DNA of 38,881 nucleotides, taken from the NCBI RefSeq assembly GCF_000819765.1, contig NZ_CDBT01000013.1, positions 1 through 38,881 on the forward strand. The letters are read 5' to 3'. The position numbers and the translations under genes are program-made. This DNA comes from Aeromonas bivalvium (GTDB lineage Bacteria; Pseudomonadota; Gammaproteobacteria; Enterobacterales; Aeromonadaceae). The stretch's first letter is position 1; each line of letters opens with the position of its first letter. This document shows, piece after piece, positions 1-7,921 of this stretch. A model generated the notes under the pieces. It was not told the DNA's origin. It made no database searches and worked only from the letters and a program-made list of their open reading frames with translations.

Positions 1-186
1 GCCAGGGCGCTGAGCCAGACCCTGAGTCTGGTGACGCGGGGAGAGGTGCAGACCCTGGACGGACAACGGCTGGCGCTGGTCCCCCAGAGCATCTGCCTGC
101 ACGGGGATGGCGCCCATGCCGTCGCCTTCGCCCGGCGCCTGCGGGAGGCCCTGATCGCAAACGGGATATCGATAAGGCCTCATTGA
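1..186 (+). CDS. pxpA: 5-oxoprolinase subunit A (LamB/YcsF family), 3' end only
   Basis: The window opens inside this gene. Frame 1 is open from base 1 to a TGA at 184-186, giving the last 61 residues. The segment CLHGDGAHAVAFARRLREAL matches the conserved C-terminal end of the LamB/YcsF family, whose members act with PxpB and PxpC to open 5-oxoproline to glutamate with ATP. The downstream DUF969/DUF979 and pcp genes support the assignment, because these commonly cluster as pyroglutamate genes. The identification rests on a short tail plus context; the catalytic part lies to the left of the window. Confidence 0.8.
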   Translation, partial: ARALSQTLSLVTRGEVQTLDGQRLALVPQSICLHGDGAHAVAFARRLREALIANGISIRPH

Positions 187-235
187 AGGGGCGAATTCAG
201 GCCGCGCGGCCTTCACATGGAATGGAGAAACTCAT

Positions 236-964
236 ATGGATGTCAGTCTGTTATTGCCCCTGATAGGGATCCCAGTGGTGGTACTGGGGTTTGCGCTCAG
301 GTTCAACCCGCTGCTGGTGGTGACGACGGCGGGGCTGGCGACCGGTCTGGCGAGCGGCATGTCGCTGGTCGCGCTGCTGGAGACCTTCGGCGAGAAGTTT
401 CTCAACAGCCGGCAGCTGGCCACCTTTATCCTGATCCTGCCGGTGATCGGCCTGCTGGAGCAGTACGGGCTCAAGGAGCGGGCCCAGAGCTGGATCGCCA
501 GCATCCGCAAGGCGACCTCGGCGCGCATCCTGATGCTCTATTTCGTGCTGCGCCAGGGCACGGCCATGCTGGGCTTGCTGAGCCTGGGGGGCCACGCCCA
601 GACGGTGCGTCCGCTGATCGCCCCCATGGCGGAGGGGGCCGCGGTGCATCGCCACGGAGATCTGCCCAAGCCAATCCGCGACAAGATCCGGGCCCATGCG
701 GCCGCCTGTGACAATGTGGCTGTGTTCTTCGGCGAAGACGTCTTCCTCGCCTTCGGGGCCGTCTTGCTGATGAGTGCCTTCCTGCAGGAGAACGGGATCA
801 CCGATATCGAACCGCTCTACATCGGCCTGTGGGGCATTCCGACCGCCCTGTGCGCCCTGCTGATCCACATGGGGCGTCTGCTCATGCTGGATGCCAGCAT
901 CGGCCGTGACCTTGCCGCCTGGCAGGCCAGGACCCCCGACCAAGCCGTGCTGGAGCGTGCATGA
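236..964 (+). CDS. DUF969-family membrane protein, likely permease subunit
   Basis: A 242-residue integral membrane protein. Hydrophobic segments lie near residues 3-22, 27-48, 60-77, 94-115, 153-170 and 184-200. The start at ATG 236 has a GGAG seven bases upstream. The sequence (LPVIGLLEQYGLKERAQSWI, then a polar loop with RQGTAML and LGGHAQTVRPL) fits the DUF969 family. These proteins nearly always pair with DUF979 and often sit beside pcp and pxp genes, so a role as one half of a pyroglutamate or oligopeptide-derived substrate transporter is inferred; the substrate has not been shown. The stop overlaps the start of the next gene by four bases, indicating translational coupling. Confidence 0.85.
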   Translation: MDVSLLLPLIGIPVVVLGFALRFNPLLVVTTAGLATGLASGMSLVALLETFGEKFLNSRQLATFILILPVIGLLEQYGLKERAQSWIASIRKATSARILMLYFVLRQGTAMLGLLSLGGHAQTVRPLIAPMAEGAAVHRHGDLPKPIRDKIRAHAAACDNVAVFFGEDVFLAFGAVLLMSAFLQENGITDIEPLYIGLWGIPTALCALLIHMGRLLMLDASIGRDLAAWQARTPDQAVLERA

Positions 965-1950
965 TGAACAGCCTGATCACCATCAACGACATCTATTATC
1001 TCATCGGCCTCGTCGTCATGCTGCTGGTGGGCATGACGCTCTCTGACCGCCATAACCCCAAGCGCCTGACGACGGCCCTGTTCTGGTGCTGCTTTGGCGC
1101 CATCTTCCTGTTTGGCGATCTGCTGGTCAGCCAGCTGGGCAGCCAGATGGCCTACCGGATCGTGGGGGGTCTGGTGATCCTGATGGCCCTGCTGGCCGGC
1201 ACCGGTCAGCTGGCGATGGGGCGTTACGCCCAGCGCAGCGATGCAGAGCGGCAAGGGTCGGCGGTCAAGCTGGGCAACCGCCTGTTCCTGCCGGCGGTCA
1301 TGATCCCGGTGGCGACCGTGCTCAGCACCCTGTTGCTGGGCCATGCCAGCCTGGGGGATTACTTCGTGCTGGATCAGAAGAACGTCACCCTAACCTCGCT
1401 GGCCATCGGCACCCTGGCGGCCCTGCTGCTGGGCTGGAAGCTGACCGGCGGCACCCCCTTGCAGGCGGTGCGCGAGTCGAGGCGTCTGGTGGATGCCATC
1501 GGCTGGGCCGCCATCTTGCCGCAGATGCTCGCCATGCTGGGCGGGGTCTTCGTGGTCGCCCAGACCGGGGAGTCGGTGAAGGCGGTGGTGGACTTGTTCG
1601 TCACCCCGGACAACCTGTTCCTGATGGTGGTGATCTACTGCGTGGGCATGGCGCTGTTCACCATGATCATGGGCAATGCGTTCGCGGCCTTCCCGGTGAT
1701 GACGGCGGGGATCGCCATCCCCTTTCTTATCATGGGGGCCCATGGCAACCCCGCCGCCGTGGTGGCCATCGGCATGCTGTCGGGCTATTGCGGCACCCTG
1801 ATGACTCCCATGGGGGCAAACTTCAACATAGTGCCCGCCGCCCTGCTGGAGCTGGACAACAAGTATCAGGTCATCCTGGTGCAGATCCCCACCGCGCTCA
1901 TGATGCTGGTCTGCAACATCTTGCTGATGTACTTCCTGGCGTTTCGCTGA
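961..1950 (+). CDS. DUF979-family membrane protein, partner of DUF969
   Basis: A 329-residue multi-pass membrane protein. Ten or so hydrophobic segments run through it, beginning with IYYLIGLVVMLLVGMTLSD. The start ATG 961 lies in an ATGA overlap with the DUF969 gene. A conserved-looking segment GMLSGYCGTLMTPMGANFN near residues 273-291 is typical of the family and could line a transport path. As with DUF969, function is inferred from genetic linkage: the pair sits between pxpA and pcp, which fits import of 5-oxoproline or pyroglutamyl compounds. No terminator is obvious in the 90 bases before pcp, so co-transcription is possible. Confidence 0.85.
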   Translation: MMNSLITINDIYYLIGLVVMLLVGMTLSDRHNPKRLTTALFWCCFGAIFLFGDLLVSQLGSQMAYRIVGGLVILMALLAGTGQLAMGRYAQRSDAERQGSAVKLGNRLFLPAVMIPVATVLSTLLLGHASLGDYFVLDQKNVTLTSLAIGTLAALLLGWKLTGGTPLQAVRESRRLVDAIGWAAILPQMLAMLGGVFVVAQTGESVKAVVDLFVTPDNLFLMVVIYCVGMALFTMIMGNAFAAFPVMTAGIAIPFLIMGAHGNPAAVVAIGMLSGYCGTLMTPMGANFNIVPAALLELDNKYQVILVQIPTALMMLVCNILLMYFLAFR

Positions 1951-2041
1951 TGTGGTCATGACGGGGGTAGCCCGCCCGGCCTGCCCTCGTCCCTCCCCGC
2001 ACCCGCTGGCCGCGCGTCGGGATTAACAGAAGGAGATGGCC

Positions 2042-2692
2042 ATGAAGACCATTTTACTGACAGGTTTCGAACCCTTTGGCGGCGAGCCGCTCAACCCCTC
2101 CTGGGAGGCCGTGCGGCAACTCGATGGCCAGCGCCGTGGCGATCATCAGATCCGGGCGGTGCGGCTGAGCTGCGCCTTCGGCCAGGCCCTGACGGAGCTT
2201 GAGGCGGCGCTGGCGCAGCACCAGCCGGTGCTGGTGCTGGCGGTGGGTCAGGCGGGGGGACGCAGCGAGCTCAGCCTGGAGCGGATCGCCATCAATCTCG
2301 ATGACGCCCGCATCCCTGACAACGCCGGGGCACAGCCCATCGACAGCCCCATAGTGGCGGATGGCCCTGCGGCCTATTTCACCACCCTGCCCATCAAGGC
2401 CATGGTGGCGGCCCTGCGTGAGGCGGGCCTGCCCGCCGCCGTCTCCCACAGCGCCGGTACCTATGTCTGCAACCACCTCTTCTACGGCCTGATGCACGAG
2501 ATAGGGCGGGGCAGGCCGGGCTGCCGGGGCGGTTTCCTGCACATCCCCTATCTGCCCGAGCAGGCGGCGCGCCATCCGGCGGGCACGCCCTCGATGAGCC
2601 TGAGCCAGATAGTGCGCGGCTTGGAGGTCGGCCTCGATGCGGCGCTGCATCACGAGCGGGATCTGCGGATCACCGGGGGCACGACCCACTGA
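2042..2692 (+). CDS. pcp: pyrrolidone-carboxylate peptidase (peptidase family C15)
   Basis: A cytosolic cysteine peptidase that removes N-terminal pyroglutamate from peptides, supplying 5-oxoproline for the PxpABC enzyme. The 216-residue length is normal. It begins with the family signature [19 protein letters not shown]. The expected catalytic triad is visible: Glu80 in [13 protein letters not shown], Cys143 in [11 protein letters not shown], and His167 in [10 protein letters not shown]. An AGGAG at 2031-2035 places the start at ATG 2042 rather than the in-frame ATG 2036, which overlaps it. The gene sits directly after the DUF969/DUF979 pair. Confidence 0.95.
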   Translation: MKTILLTGFEPFGGEPLNPSWEAVRQLDGQRRGDHQIRAVRLSCAFGQALTELEAALAQHQPVLVLAVGQAGGRSELSLERIAINLDDARIPDNAGAQPIDSPIVADGPAAYFTTLPIKAMVAALREAGLPAAVSHSAGTYVCNHLFYGLMHEIGRGRPGCRGGFLHIPYLPEQAARHPAGTPSMSLSQIVRGLEVGLDAALHHERDLRITGGTTH

Positions 2693-2761
2693 GGGCGTGG
2701 CAATGGTTGCCTCGACCTGGCCTCCTTGTTAGCCTCTGCGACATTGATACAGGAGAAACCA

Positions 2762-3634
2762 ATGAGCAAGGTACTGGATGAGCTGCTGGCACTGCTGGCG
2801 CTCGAGAAAATCGAGGAGGGCCTGTTTCGGGGCCAGAGCCAGGATCTCGGCCTGCGGGCCGTGTTTGGCGGGCAGGTGATGGGGCAGGCCCTGTCGGCCG
2901 CCAAGCAGACGGTGGCCAGCGATCGCCAGGTACACAGTTTCCATTCCTATTTCCTGCGCCCCGGCGATGCCAATCGCCCCATCATCTATGACGTGGAGAA
3001 CATCCGCGACGGCCAGACCATCTCCACCCGCCGGGTCAAGGCCATCCAGGGCGGCAAGCCCATCTTCTACCTCAATGCCTCCTTCCAGGTAGAGGCCGAA
3101 GGCTTCGAGCATCAGGCCCAGATGCCCGCCGGCATCACGCCCCCCGAGCAGCTCAAGAGCGAGCTGGAGCTGGTGCGCCCCTACGAGCAGCAGATCCCGC
3201 CCGCCCTGCGCGACAAGATCCTGTGCGAGAAGCCCATCGAAATTCGCCCGGTGACCCTGGTCGACCCCATACGTCCCGATGTGCACCAGCCCCTGCGCCA
3301 CGTCTGGTTCAAGGCCAACGGCCAGATGCCCGACGATCAGCGGGTCCACAAGTATCTGCTGGCCTACGCCTCGGATTTCCACTTCCTGTTTACCGCCCTG
3401 CAGCCCCACGGGGTGTCGTACTGGGAGCCGGACATGCAGGTGGCCACCATAGATCACTCCATGTGGTTCCACCGGGACTTCAGGCTCGATGACTGGCTGC
3501 TCTACGTGGTGGACAGCCCGAGCGCCAGCGCCGGGCGTGGTCTGGTGCGTGGTCAGTTCTTCACCCGTGACGGCGTGCTGGTGGCGAGCACGGCCCAAGA
3601 GGGAGTGATCCGCCGCCGCGCTGCGGATGCGTGA
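2762..3634 (+). CDS. tesB: acyl-CoA thioesterase II, with altered C-terminal tail
   Basis: Hydrolyses acyl-CoA esters to free fatty acid and CoA. This is a double hot-dog protein of 290 residues, close to the 286 of E. coli Tes[12 protein letters not shown] and [12 protein letters not shown] in the N-terminal half and HSMWFHR and [20 protein letters not shown] in the C-terminal half are family signatures. Gln279 in STAQEGV matches the catalytic Gln278 of the E. coli enzyme. The start at ATG 2762 follows GGAG. The reading frame ends IRRRAADA because the original 3' end has been tandemly duplicated: the last downstream copy reads IRRRG-stop, which is probably the ancestral terminus. The enzyme should still be active because the change comes after the catalytic Gln. 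Confidence 0.95.
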   Translation: MSKVLDELLALLALEKIEEGLFRGQSQDLGLRAVFGGQVMGQALSAAKQTVASDRQVHSFHSYFLRPGDANRPIIYDVENIRDGQTISTRRVKAIQGGKPIFYLNASFQVEAEGFEHQAQMPAGITPPEQLKSELELVRPYEQQIPPALRDKILCEKPIEIRPVTLVDPIRPDVHQPLRHVWFKANGQMPDDQRVHKYLLAYASDFHFLFTALQPHGVSYWEPDMQVATIDHSMWFHRDFRLDDWLLYVVDSPSASAGRGLVRGQFFTRDGVLVASTAQEGVIRRRAADA

Positions 3635-3871
3635 ACGCCTCTTCATCCGTGACGGGGTGCTGGTGGCGAGCACGACTCAAGAGGGAGTGATCCGCCGCCG
3701 CGCTGCGGATGCGTGAACGCCTCTTCACCCGTGACGGGGTGCTGGTGGCGAGCACGGCCCAGGAGGGCGTGATCCGCCGCCGCGCTGCGGATGCGTGAAC
3801 GCCTCTTCACCCGTGACGGGGTGCTGGCGGCGAGCACCGCCCAGGAGGGAGTGATCCGCCGCCGGGGCTGA
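3560..3871 (+). repeat. four tandem 82-bp copies of the tesB 3' end
   Basis: Units begin at 3560, 3642, 3724 and 3806, each starting with TTCA(C/T)CCGTGACGG. Copies 1 to 3 end with the same GC-rich tail and TGAACGCCTC. Copy 4 runs into CGCCGGGGCTGA at 3871, which looks like the original end of tesB. Each unit would encode the catalytic Gln segment (STAQEG), but 82 is not a multiple of three and every full unit contains a stop, so only the first copy is translated as part of TesB. Units differ by a few substitutions, so the expansion is not brand new. Confidence 0.95.
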
Positions 3872-3891
3872 GACGCTTCACTCAACCAATA

Positions 3892-3918
3892 AAAACGGGA
3901 GCCACTGGCTCCCGTTTT
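3892..3918. terminator. bidirectional rho-independent terminator between tesB and symporter
   Basis: A perfect 12-bp stem AAAACGGGAGCC / GGCTCCCGTTTT with loop ACT. It is A-rich on one side and T-rich on the other, so it can end transcription from both convergent genes. Confidence 0.9.
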
Positions 3919-3936
3919 GCTGTTCGAGGTCGGCGA

Positions 3937-5115
3937 TCAGGCCGTTTCGCGTTCGGGGCCGAGCCGGCTTTGCTCCCCCTGGGCGAAGCGATCGGCCCAG
4001 AGGGCGATGACGCCGTCGCCGGTGACGTTGCAGGCGGTGCCAAAGCTGTCCTGGGCCAGGTAGAGGGCGATCATCAGGGCGATGGAGGCCTCGCCAAACC
4101 CCAGCATGGAGGTGAGCAGGCCGAGGGCCGACATGACGCCGCCCCCCGGGGCGCCGGGCGCCGCTATCATGATGACGCCCAGCATCATGATGAAGGGCAG
4201 CATGGTGCCGTAGCCCGGGATGGCCAGGTGCTCGGAGAGGTACATGACGGCGGTGGCGCAGGTCACCAGGGTGATGGTGGAGCCGCACAGGTGGATGGTG
4301 GCGCACAGGGGCACGGTGAAGTTGGCGATCCCCTCGCTCACCCCGTTCTGGCGGCTGGCGCGCAGGGCCACGGGGATGGTGGCGGCGCTGGACATGGTGC
4401 CCAGGGCGGTGAAATAGGCGGGCAGCATGTTCTTCAGCAGCAGGAGCGGCGAGCGGCCAAACGCCAGCCCTGTGCCGAGGAAGAGCAGGCACAGCCAGAT
4501 CCAGTGCATGACGATGGCCATCACCAGCACCACGCCGAAGGTCTTGAGGGTGGCGAAGACGGTGCCCTCCACCGTCATCTCGATGAAGACACCGGCGATG
4601 TAGATGGGCAGCAGGGGGATGATCACCCGGGCCAGCAGGCGGTCGATGATGTCGCGGCCCTGATCGGCGATGCGGCGCAGGTCAGTGGCCTCGTTGGCGC
4701 TGATGCCGATGCCGAAGATGAAGGCGGCGGCCAGGGCCGACATCACCCCGAACAGCGGCGGTATCTCCATGCCGATGTAGGAGACCAGCTTGCTGGCGGG
4801 GTCCGCGCTGGCGGTGGCGGCTTCGGTCAGGGTCGGGATCAGCTGGCGGGCCAGGGTGAAGGCGAAGGTGCCGGCCAAAATGGTGGAGCCATAGGCCAGG
4901 GCCACCGTCTTGCCGAGCAGCTTGCCGGAGTTCTTCGGCAGGCTGGCGATGCCGCTGGTGATGAAGAACAGGATGATGAGGGGGATGGTGAAGCCAATCA
5001 GCTGACCGATCACCGTCTTGGCGGTGAACAGCAGGCGGGCGACCCATTCCGGGGCATAGAGGCCGAGCAGCAGGCCGGCGAGGATGCCGGCGAGGAGTTT
5101 GAGCACGAGTTTCAT
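3937..5115 (-). CDS. dicarboxylate/amino acid:cation symporter (DAACS family)
   Basis: A 392-residue inner-membrane secondary transporter, predicted to bring in acidic or neutral amino acids or C4-dicarboxylates with H+ or Na+. Hydrophobic helices cover most of the protein. Family hallmarks are visible: a serine-rich reentrant-loop motif TMSSAATIPVAL near residues 241-252, VPLCATIHLCGSTITL following it, a glycine-rich loop APGAPGGGVMSAL, and CNVTGDG near the C-terminus, equivalent to the NxxGD motif. It resembles the SstT/GltP branch, but the substrate cannot be read from the sequence. It is convergent with tesB and separated from it by a strong terminator. Confidence 0.88.
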   Translation of the reverse strand: MKLVLKLLAGILAGLLLGLYAPEWVARLLFTAKTVIGQLIGFTIPLIILFFITSGIASLPKNSGKLLGKTVALAYGSTILAGTFAFTLARQLIPTLTEAATASADPASKLVSYIGMEIPPLFGVMSALAAAFIFGIGISANEATDLRRIADQGRDIIDRLLARVIIPLLPIYIAGVFIEMTVEGTVFATLKTFGVVLVMAIVMHWIWLCLLFLGTGLAFGRSPLLLLKNMLPAYFTALGTMSSAATIPVALRASRQNGVSEGIANFTVPLCATIHLCGSTITLVTCATAVMYLSEHLAIPGYGTMLPFIMMLGVIMIAAPGAPGGGVMSALGLLTSMLGFGEASIALMIALYLAQDSFGTACNVTGDGVIALWADRFAQGEQSRLGPERETA

Positions 5116-5286
5116 GGGGCAGATCCGGTGTGAGTGTCTGATTTGTTATCTTATTCTGAATTTAGTGCGGCTTTTTAACACATATTCAGCGTTATGTCTG
5201 TCTATGCCTTGTTATGTCAGTGTTAAATGTTGTGTGGCACCGCCCGCCCTCCGGCAGGGCAGGCCCTGGCGCGTCGACTCGAACGA

Positions 5287-5847
5287 TCAGAGGGCGGTTT
5301 TTCGCAGCAGCAGGTGCAGCCAGAGGGCATCCGGCGAAGGGGACTCCCCGCCGAGTGCAGGGGAAGCCAGACGGGGCAGGGGCGCCAGCCAGCGGCGCGT
5401 CTGGCAAAGACCATGGGCGGCAAACGGGGGCGCGTCCTCATCCAGGCCGAGGGGCGCTGGGAGGTTGCAGTAGAGCAGGCCGCCCACCTTGAGCAGGGCG
5501 CCCAGTCGCGCCAGCATTGCCGCCAGCCGCGCCGGCTCGCGCCCCGGATCAGGCAACAGATCGCAGGCCCAGATGCCGTCGAAGGGCACCACAGTGGTCA
5601 GGGTCAGGATGTCGCCGACCCGCACCGGCAGAGCGCCATGGCGGGAGGCGCGCCGGGCAGCGGCCAGATCCCGCTCGATGGCGCTGACCACATGACCCTC
5701 TTGCTGAAAATGGCGGGCATCCTGCCCCTCGCCGCAGCCCGCATCCAGCAGATGGGCCCCGGGCGCAAGCTCGGCCAGGAAGGCGCGATAGAGGGGGGCG
5801 CGCGCGGTGCAGAGGGCATGGAGGTCGACGGCGTCTGGCATGGGCAT
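5287..5847 (-). CDS. class I SAM-dependent methyltransferase
   Basis: A 186-residue Rossmann-fold methyltransferase if read from the ATG at 5847, which has AGGA eight bases upstream. An in-frame ATG at 5904 would add 19 residues but lacks a good ribosome site. Motif I is HLLDAGCGEGQDA (residues 32-44), an acidic residue follows in VSAIERD, and a motif II-like stretch is FDGIWACDLLPD. The substrate is unknown; the form resembles UbiE/TehB-like small methyltransferases. It lies on the same strand as, and downstream of, the TetR gene, 93 bases after it, so the two may be co-transcribed. Confidence 0.78.
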   Translation of the reverse strand: MPMPDAVDLHALCTARAPLYRAFLAELAPGAHLLDAGCGEGQDARHFQQEGHVVSAIERDLAAARRASRHGALPVRVGDILTLTTVVPFDGIWACDLLPDPGREPARLAAMLARLGALLKVGGLLYCNLPAPLGLDEDAPPFAAHGLCQTRRWLAPLPRLASPALGGESPSPDALWLHLLLRKTAL

Positions 5848-5940
5848 CTGTGGGATCCTGGGCTGGAGGCGGGGAGCCATGTTAACAAGGCCGGGGGCGG
5901 CCATGCCAGGGGTTGTTCACCCTGGGCGCTCCCGCTGCCG

Positions 5941-6573
5941 TCACGGGCGGGCGGGGGGCATGTGGCGCAGCTGGATGAACAGGCAGTCGAGCAGATAATC
6001 GGCCTCGGCGGCCAGGTCGATGCGTTCGGGAAAATGCAGCCAGTTGAGGATGTAGCCATCCAGGGTGCAGTGGAGCAGGGTGGCGGCGCGTCCCAGATCC
6101 AGATTGGCGGGGAGCTGGCCATGGCGCACGCCGTTGGCGAGGGATCGCTCCAGATCCTGGGTGAAACGCAGGGACTGCTGGCGGGTGTGCTCGCGCAGGA
6201 AGAGGGCCTCTCCCTCTATGGTTTCCAGGCTGAACATGATGGCGAACATCTGGCGATGGCCGGGATCCCGGGTGATCTTGATGAGGGCACTGTGCAGAAA
6301 GGTGCGCAGGCGCCCCAGGGGATCCGGCTCCTCGGGGTCTATGCTGGCATCGAGCTGGTGGGAGAGGGGGGCGCACAGCTCCTGCCACAGGGCGATGAAC
6401 AGCTCCTCCTTGTTCTTGAAATGCCAATAGATGGCGCCCCGGGTCAAGTCCGCCACCCGGGCGATGTCGGTGAGACTGGTCTTGGCCAGGCCCTGGCGAC
6501 AGAACAGATCCAGTGCCGTGTTCATGATGTGGCAGCGGGTCTGCTGGGCTTCTTCTTTGGTACGTCTGACCAT
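5941..6573 (-). CDS. aheR: TetR-family repressor of the adjacent RND pump (AcrR/AheR type)
   Basis: A 210-residue repressor. An N-terminal helix-turn-helix at about residues 33-60 (TSLTDIARVADLTRGAIYWHFKNKEELF region) is followed by an all-helical AcrR-type ligand-binding domain. It begins MVRRTKEEAQQTR, very like AcrR. It is divergent from the adaptor gene at 6732 and a perfect palindrome lies between them, so it should repress the pump operon and itself, and release on binding hydrophobic drugs. The symbol follows the Aeromonas AheRABC naming and is assigned by resemblance and context. Confidence 0.9.
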   Translation of the reverse strand: MVRRTKEEAQQTRCHIMNTALDLFCRQGLAKTSLTDIARVADLTRGAIYWHFKNKEELFIALWQELCAPLSHQLDASIDPEEPDPLGRLRTFLHSALIKITRDPGHRQMFAIMFSLETIEGEALFLREHTRQQSLRFTQDLERSLANGVRHGQLPANLDLGRAATLLHCTLDGYILNWLHFPERIDLAAEADYLLDCLFIQLRHMPPARP

Positions 6574-6618
6574 CTCGTTTCGCTTAGTCCCAAAAGGGTG
6601 ATTTTAATAACAAAAACC

Positions 6619-6650
6619 AATATACATACATTCGTGAATGTATGTATATT
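6619..6650. promoter_or_regulatory. AcrR/AheR operator palindrome
   Basis: Perfect inverted repeat AATATACATACATTC-GT-GAATGTATGTATATT, 15-bp arms around two central bases. The core matches the E. coli acrAB operator (TACATACATTTATGAATGTATGTA as I recall it), extended at both ends. It lies 45 bases upstream of aheR and 81 bases upstream of aheA, so one site can control both genes. Confidence 0.92.
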
Positions 6651-6731
6651 GCCCCATCTTAGCCCATTTTACCAAGGGGGGCCCGTTTCCCCCCCTGATT
6701 ATCCGCAAGCAGATAGAGGATCAGGTGCTCC

Positions 6732-7904
6732 ATGCATAAAAATAAAATCGCCCGTTCAGTCGGGCTAGCCTTGTTGGCCGCAGCCATGCTGGCGGGCTGT
6801 GGCGAGAAGGGGGCCGCCGAGGCGCCTGGGCAGATGCCCCCGACCTCGGTCGAGGTGGTCACCCTGCACACGGGCCCGCTGCAACTCACCACAGAGCTGA
6901 CCGGTCGCACCGCACCGCTGCGGGTGGCCGAGGTGCGGCCCCAGGTGAACGGCATAGTGCTCAAGCGTCTTTTCACCGAGGGATCCGACGTCAAGGCCGG
7001 CGATCTGCTCTACCAGATTGACCCCTCCCTCTATGAGGCCGAGCTGGCCTCCGCCCGCGCCAATGTCGCCAAGGCTCAGGCCAACGAGCGCACCGCCCAG
7101 CTCAAGGCCAAGCGTTACGAATCCCTGCTCAAGGTCAAGTCCATCAGCCGTCAGGACTATGACGATGCCCTGGCCAGCTGGAAGCAGACCCAGGCAGAGG
7201 TGATGGCCGCCAGGGCCGCCCAGCGCACCGCAGAGATCAACCTGGGTTATACCCGGATCACGGCGCCCATCAGCGGCCGGATCGGCACCTCAGCGGTGAC
7301 CGAGGGGGCCCTGGTGACGGCCCAGCAGGCCAGCGCCCTGACCACCATACAGCAGCTCGACCCCATGTATGTGGATGTGCGCCAATCCACCGCCGATCTG
7401 CTGCGCCTCAAGCGCCAGGTGGCGGCGGGCAAGCTGAGCGCCGGCCAGTCCGATGACGCCAGGGTGAGCTTCCAGCTCGAGGATGGCAGCCGCTATGGCG
7501 AATCCGGCGAGCTGCAGTTCTCCGACGTCAGCGTGGACGAGACCACCGGCATGGTGGCCCTGAGGGTGATAGTGCCGAACCCGGATCAGCTGTTGCTGCC
7601 CGGCATGTTCATGCGTGCCACCCTCAAAGAGGGGGAGCGCAGCCAGGGCCTGCTGGTGCCGCAGACCGCGGTGACCCGCACCCCCAATGGCGGTGCCAAT
7701 GTGATGGTGGTGACGGCGGATAACAAGGTGGAACTGCGGGACATCCAGATCAGCCGCATCATCGGCAGCAACTGGGTGGTGGAGTCCGGCCTCAAGGCGG
7801 GTGAACGGGTGATCGTCGCCGGCTTGCAGAAGGTCAGACCCGGCGCCGATGTCGCCCCCAGCGAGCAACCGGTGCAGGCGCAAGTCGCCCCGGCCAACAA
7901 GTAG
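6732..7904 (+). CDS. aheA: RND efflux periplasmic adaptor (membrane fusion lipoprotein)
   Basis: A 390-residue AcrA-type adaptor linking the inner-membrane pump to an outer-membrane channel. A lipoprotein signal ends in the lipobox LAGC, with Cys23 the probable lipidated residue. Then come the barrel-sandwich/lipoyl parts ([20 protein letters not shown]), an alpha-helical hairpin ([20 protein letters not shown] and the following return helix), the second lipoyl half ([21 protein letters not shown]) and a beta-barrel. Length and motif order match AcrA (397 residues). It is 17 bases upstream of the pump gene, hence one operon. Confidence 0.95.
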   Translation: MHKNKIARSVGLALLAAAMLAGCGEKGAAEAPGQMPPTSVEVVTLHTGPLQLTTELTGRTAPLRVAEVRPQVNGIVLKRLFTEGSDVKAGDLLYQIDPSLYEAELASARANVAKAQANERTAQLKAKRYESLLKVKSISRQDYDDALASWKQTQAEVMAARAAQRTAEINLGYTRITAPISGRIGTSAVTEGALVTAQQASALTTIQQLDPMYVDVRQSTADLLRLKRQVAAGKLSAGQSDDARVSFQLEDGSRYGESGELQFSDVSVDETTGMVALRVIVPNPDQLLLPGMFMRATLKEGERSQGLLVPQTAVTRTPNGGANVMVVTADNKVELRDIQISRIIGSNWVVESGLKAGERVIVAGLQKVRPGADVAPSEQPVQAQVAPANK

Positions 7905-7921
7905 GATGGAGTAGTCGCCTC

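Noticed and set aside
5227..6768. 513-codon open frame on the plus strand
   Set aside because: Antisense to the methyltransferase and TetR genes, which have clear motifs; product is Gly/Gln-rich and unlike any protein family.
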